59,762 nt of DNA, taken from positions 1-59,762 of the IMG/VR virus record IMGVR_UViG_3300033148_002141. One strand, written 5' to 3'. Position 1 is the stretch's first letter, and every line of letters starts with the position of its first letter. A model generated the notes under the pieces. It was not told the origin of the DNA. It ran no database searches and was given only the letters and a program-made list of their open reading frames with translations. Shown here piece after piece: positions 57,142-59,762 of the stretch. This DNA comes from a virus. The translations under genes and the position numbers were made by a program.

Positions 57142-57173
57142 GTACCGTCCTTCCACTGCCGCATCGCTCTTAT

Positions 57174-57428
57174 TCACGACAACCCCCTGTCTTTCAGCAT
57201 TTTGGTAATTTGCGACTTCAGAATCCCCTCGGGCCATTCGCCACCAAAGTTCAATTCGTTCGCGCCGCCTCTCAATTGCAGCACGACCGCATCGTATATC
57301 TTGGCGGCATATTCCGGATCACGATACACGCCAAAGCTGTACAGCCGGCCCGCGTAACGCACCCTCACCTGCCATCCGTCAGGCATACCGGAATACCCAG
57401 ACACACCGATGTATCCACTGGCTGCCAT
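57174..57428 (-). CDS. Stand-alone AP2-domain DNA-binding protein
   Basis: 84 aa from ATG 57428 (AAAGGACGTG upstream). YIGVSGYSGMPDGWQVRVRY, GRLYSFGVYRDPEYAAKIYD and GGANELNF match the AP2 fold (Y-x-G-V, W-x-x-x-I/V, G-x-F/Y, EAAxAYD, NF). AP2 domains in phages usually accompany HNH nucleases or integrases. Here it is alone beside a recombinase-like gene. Confidence 0.82.
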   Translation of the reverse strand: MAASGYIGVSGYSGMPDGWQVRVRYAGRLYSFGVYRDPEYAAKIYDAVVLQLRGGANELNFGGEWPEGILKSQITKMLKDRGLS

Positions 57429-57480
57429 GTGTCACGTCCTTTCGGTTCGAATTGAATACACGTCTTGCGTCGCTGCAACG

Positions 57481-58323
57481 TCAGGACGCCAATTTGTTCC
57501 TCATCGTATGATCCACCGGCTTGGATCGACTTGTATCCCACGGGTCTATTCCAGCCTCTACGTGTTCCCCGTACCACGCGAGAACGTCGCCCAACCACAT
57601 CAAGCCCCAGTCCTCGCCTTCCGCAGTCTTTATTCCCCGCCGTTTCAAGTCCCGGTGGATCGACGCGATGCTTTCGCCGTCCTTCTTCCGCCGGTACATC
57701 TCATCCACCAATGCACGCTCGGCAAAATCAGGTTCGTATCGCTCTACTCGCCGCTCCCCGCCCCGATTAGACTCCTGCGTCCAAGTTCGCTTGTAACCAA
57801 GGCGACGTGTGCCCTGATAGGGGAGCCCCTTGCTCTTGAAGTATCGCGCCCTCGCCTTCATTTGCTGCGCTTTCGACCCGATTTCCATCGCCAGAAAAGC
57901 CTTGTGCATGTGAAGGACGAACCGGCCAAGCTCACTTGCCATGTCCAACGGCTCGCCACCGACCATCGGAAGGCCCGTGATGTAGACGGCGACCCCACGA
58001 CGGAAGAATTCCTCCAGCGTATTCAGCGCATCCCGTATGCTCCAACTGATCCGATCCAACTTCACCGCAACCACTTTGTCACCCCAGCGGCACTCGCGCA
58101 GAAGTTTCGATGCTTCCGGACGATTCTGGAACTTCGGTGCCCAGACCACACTGTCATCGTCCACCCGACAATGGACGAATTCCCCGTCGAGTCGCTTCGC
58201 AAATTCGCGTATCTCTGACTCCTGCGAAGCCGCAGAATCCTCCTCTTTGTCACTGAATAGCCGCACAAGCCCGAAAATGCGCGGGGTGGTTTTCGCCCTG
58301 CCGTTTCCTGTAGAATGTGCCAT
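57481..58323 (-). CDS. Serine-recombinase-like protein with altered active site
   Basis: 280 aa from ATG 58323. The resolvase fold is clear: GLVRLFSDKEEDSAASQESE, KVVAVKLDRISWSIRDALNT, and a following recombinase region (GRFVLHMHKAFLAMEIGSKA). Compared with R-x-S and D-R-x-x-R of active enzymes, the first motif reads RLFS (Ser one residue late) and the second DRISW (Trp for the last Arg). It may be inactive or specialised. No attP could be defined. Confidence 0.72.
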   Translation of the reverse strand: MAHSTGNGRAKTTPRIFGLVRLFSDKEEDSAASQESEIREFAKRLDGEFVHCRVDDDSVVWAPKFQNRPEASKLLRECRWGDKVVAVKLDRISWSIRDALNTLEEFFRRGVAVYITGLPMVGGEPLDMASELGRFVLHMHKAFLAMEIGSKAQQMKARARYFKSKGLPYQGTRRLGYKRTWTQESNRGGERRVERYEPDFAERALVDEMYRRKKDGESIASIHRDLKRRGIKTAEGEDWGLMWLGDVLAWYGEHVEAGIDPWDTSRSKPVDHTMRNKLAS

Positions 58324-58360
58324 CAGCCGTCACACACCCTTTATCCTACTGGAGAATGCC

Positions 58361-59161
58361 ATGCAGTTCCCGCACGTCGTGGCCGTGGTGGTCACCGGAA
58401 AATCAAAAGAGCACGTCGAACGATTCCTGCCCGTCTGCCTCACTTCATTGCAGGAACAGAGCTACCCCCCCGAATTGCTGACCATCCTGCTGGTCAGCGA
58501 ACAGCAAAACAGTGAGTTCCTCAAACAATTCACCCGAAGCCGCGGATTCCGCGTATCCGCCGTATTCCCTCAAATGGAGGCGCCCACGCTCGGGGATCTG
58601 CGTAATACCGCGTTGGAATGGTGCAAGGCAACACACCCGGATGCCTACGTGATTCAGTGCGATGATGATGACTATCATGGCGTGGATCGAATCCGATTAC
58701 AGATCGAAGCCGCACTGACCAAGCCGGGCAGCCCGTCACTGCTCAAACGCCAACTCTGCTACTCCTGGGATACCGATGTGGCCTTCATCCGGGAATTGAA
58801 ACTCTACAAAGGACCTGAAGACGACGGCCGACCTACCCCGCTTCACGGAACGATCTGCCATCCACCCACCAACTTGCGGTACCCATCCCTGCCGAAAGGT
58901 GAGGACACGCCATTCTTCCTCGGCTGGAAGCATTTCGTCGAAATCGACAACCCGCCCGAACTCTACGTCCGATTTGCCCATGACGCCTCCACGTCGCCGC
59001 ACGATCATGTCATGCAGGATGCCGCCCAATGGCGACCAGGAACATGGGCTATCCCCACCAGGCTGATTCCCTTCCTGAAAGACGTGCTCGCCAAGTACCC
59101 GGTCTACTGCCCTGACGAGCCGGCCGCCGAGACTCCGGAAAAGGGATTCGATGCGTGGTAA
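58361..59161 (+). CDS. GT2-type glycosyltransferase
   Basis: 266 aa from ATG 58361 (GGAG at 58351-58354). It starts with VVAVVVTGKSKEHVERFLPV, then TLGDLRNTALEWCKATHPDA and the DxD-like VIQCDDDDYHGVDRIRLQIE, the layout of GT2 enzymes. On the opposite strand to the other glycosyltransferases and divergent from the recombinase gene. Confidence 0.78.
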   Translation: MQFPHVVAVVVTGKSKEHVERFLPVCLTSLQEQSYPPELLTILLVSEQQNSEFLKQFTRSRGFRVSAVFPQMEAPTLGDLRNTALEWCKATHPDAYVIQCDDDDYHGVDRIRLQIEAALTKPGSPSLLKRQLCYSWDTDVAFIRELKLYKGPEDDGRPTPLHGTICHPPTNLRYPSLPKGEDTPFFLGWKHFVEIDNPPELYVRFAHDASTSPHDHVMQDAAQWRPGTWAIPTRLIPFLKDVLAKYPVYCPDEPAAETPEKGFDAW

Positions 59162-59169
59162 AACAACCC

Positions 59170-59373
59170 TCATCGCTGCTCTACCAGGTCCCAGATGCTG
59201 ACCTCGAATAGCTTCGCTATCTTCACCAGCGACCGCAAACGTGGATAACTTTCGCCACGCTCCCACCTGCTGACCGTATTCAGCGAAACCCCCAATTGCC
59301 GGGCAGTCTTCTTCAATGACCAACCAGAACCTCTTCGCAGTAACCTGAACGTTGACGCAAAGGACCTATCCAT
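59170..59373 (-). CDS. XRE-type repressor-like regulator
   Basis: 67 aa from ATG 59373. HTH: FRLLRRGSGWSLKKTARQLG, then VSLNTVSRWERGESYPRLRS as turn and recognition helix, and LVKIAKLFEVSIWDLVEQR. The longer frame to 59433 is rejected because AAGGAGG and the promoter fit ATG 59373. It sits downstream of the inverted bipartite element and is the best candidate to bind it, but a link is not proven. Confidence 0.85.
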   Translation of the reverse strand: MDRSFASTFRLLRRGSGWSLKKTARQLGVSLNTVSRWERGESYPRLRSLVKIAKLFEVSIWDLVEQR

Positions 59374-59379
59374 GCCCTC

Positions 59380-59408
59380 CTTATACGGCAAATCTCGAAA
59401 TGCGTCAA
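59380..59408 (-). promoter_or_regulatory. Promoter of the XRE-type gene, likely leaderless
   Basis: Minus strand TTGACG (59403-59408) and TATAAG (59380-59385), spacer 17. Only six bases separate the -10 from the ATG, so transcription would start at or next to the start codon, as for lambda cI from PRM. Confidence 0.65.
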
Positions 59409-59673
59409 GCGGCAAACCACCGCCCCGACGCAATTAGATCGGCCGACAAACCGATTCGTCCACACCAGACTCATTCCAACAGCCCATCACCATAAACAAC
59501 CACGTCCGACCAAGCACAACACCACTCCTGCGTAGCACAACGCTGAGTTTTGATGAACTCGGAGGGTAGCTACCTACAGGGCGGCGGGCGGCCATTGGGG
59601 GCCCTCCCGGGGCCCCTCGACCCCGCCACCCGGGGTACGCGACTTCACTGCCGGACCCCGCTACCCCGCACCT

Positions 59674-59724
59674 AAAATGGCACCGCGTTGCCATTTTGAA
59701 AGCCCTTCCGACCGCACTTAAGTC
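59674..59724 (-). promoter_or_regulatory. Bipartite palindromic control element, right copy (inverted)
   Basis: Reading leftward: GACTTAAGTGC (59714-59724), 16-bp gap, then the 24-bp palindrome (59674-59697), core ATGGCACCGCGTTGCCAT on the plus strand. It is the exact inverse complement of the left palindrome and keeps the same spacing, although the gap sequence differs. Confidence 0.75.
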
Positions 59725-59762
59725 CTGCCACCCCACTGACTTGCGGCAATCACGCTTCTGCC

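Larger units (their letters stand above)
59374..59762. other. Right-end control region without genes
   Basis: It holds the inverted copy of the bipartite element (59674-59724), the palindrome GGTAGCTACC (59565-59574), a GC-rich hairpin GGGGCC/GGCCCC (59598-59616) and the promoter of the HTH gene. The one ORF here (59434-59736 minus) lacks protein-like character. Confidence 0.6.

Noticed and set aside
59677-59696. Sigma54-like TGGCAC...TTGC within the right palindrome
   Set aside because: The GG-to-GC spacing is 9, not the required 10, and the sequence is explained by palindromic symmetry.
59434-59736. 100-aa minus ORF at the right end
   Set aside because: It covers the bipartite element and GC-rich hairpins and has poor protein character.
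1-59762. Simple circular join of right end to left end
   Set aside because: Joining the ends does not give the expected N-terminus of the first W-repeat gene (a TGA is met within about nine codons upstream), so closure at this point is not supported.

Overview
The window looks like most of a tailed, podovirus-like bacteriophage (or prophage) genome, about 58-60% GC by eye. A complete set of virion genes is legible: large terminase, portal, scaffold, HK97-type major capsid protein, tail adaptor and nozzle proteins, Gln/Ala-rich internal core proteins, a giant internal protein and fibres. No tape-measure, tube or sheath gene is visible, so a short tail is likely. CsrA, Ala/Trp-rich repeat proteins, an AP2 domain and a papain-like protease in the lysis position suggest a planctomycete or related host; that is inference. 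I see no tRNA, rRNA, CRISPR array, DNA polymerase or RNA polymerase. The window starts inside a gene, and the right end does not restore that gene's start when joined to the left end, so this is probably not a simple closed circle.

Layout. (1) 1-3068: two W-x-x-G-x repeat proteins and companion genes. (2) 3049-4233: a tnpB-only insertion element. (3) 4287-5313: a control region with two small HTH genes, a sigma70-like promoter, interleaved hairpins ending in a terminator, and a palindromic element whose twin lies at 59674-59724. (4) 5314-11659, plus strand: recombination and DNA-processing genes (Rad52-like annealing protein, FEN-type nuclease, HNH nuclease, SF2 helicase), CsrA and a ribbon-helix-helix protein. 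(5) 11671-23420, plus strand: an accessory region of small duplicated genes, many built from short-period repeats, plus a Dam-like methylase. (6) About 23474-23925: an intergenic stretch with its own promoter and many hairpins, a candidate large ncRNA. (7) 24211-26528: a divergent lysis-like module (papain-like peptidase, secreted proteins, XhlA-like membrane protein). (8) 26531-32200, plus strand: fibre and receptor-binding genes with a tandem duplication. (9) 32202-54551, minus strand: virion assembly in late-operon order from a TATAAT promoter near 54666. (10) 54702-59373: glycosyltransferases, a radical SAM/SPASM enzyme, an AP2 protein, a degenerate serine recombinase and a terminal XRE-type regulator.

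How it fits together. Early functions run rightward from the element at 5240-5290. Late head and tail genes run leftward. The same element, inverted at 59674-59724, lies upstream of the small repressor-like gene at 59170-59373, so one DNA-binding protein could co-ordinate both ends. The Rad52-like annealing protein offers a plausible motor for the unusual number of partial gene copies and domain chimeras in regions 1, 5 and 8.
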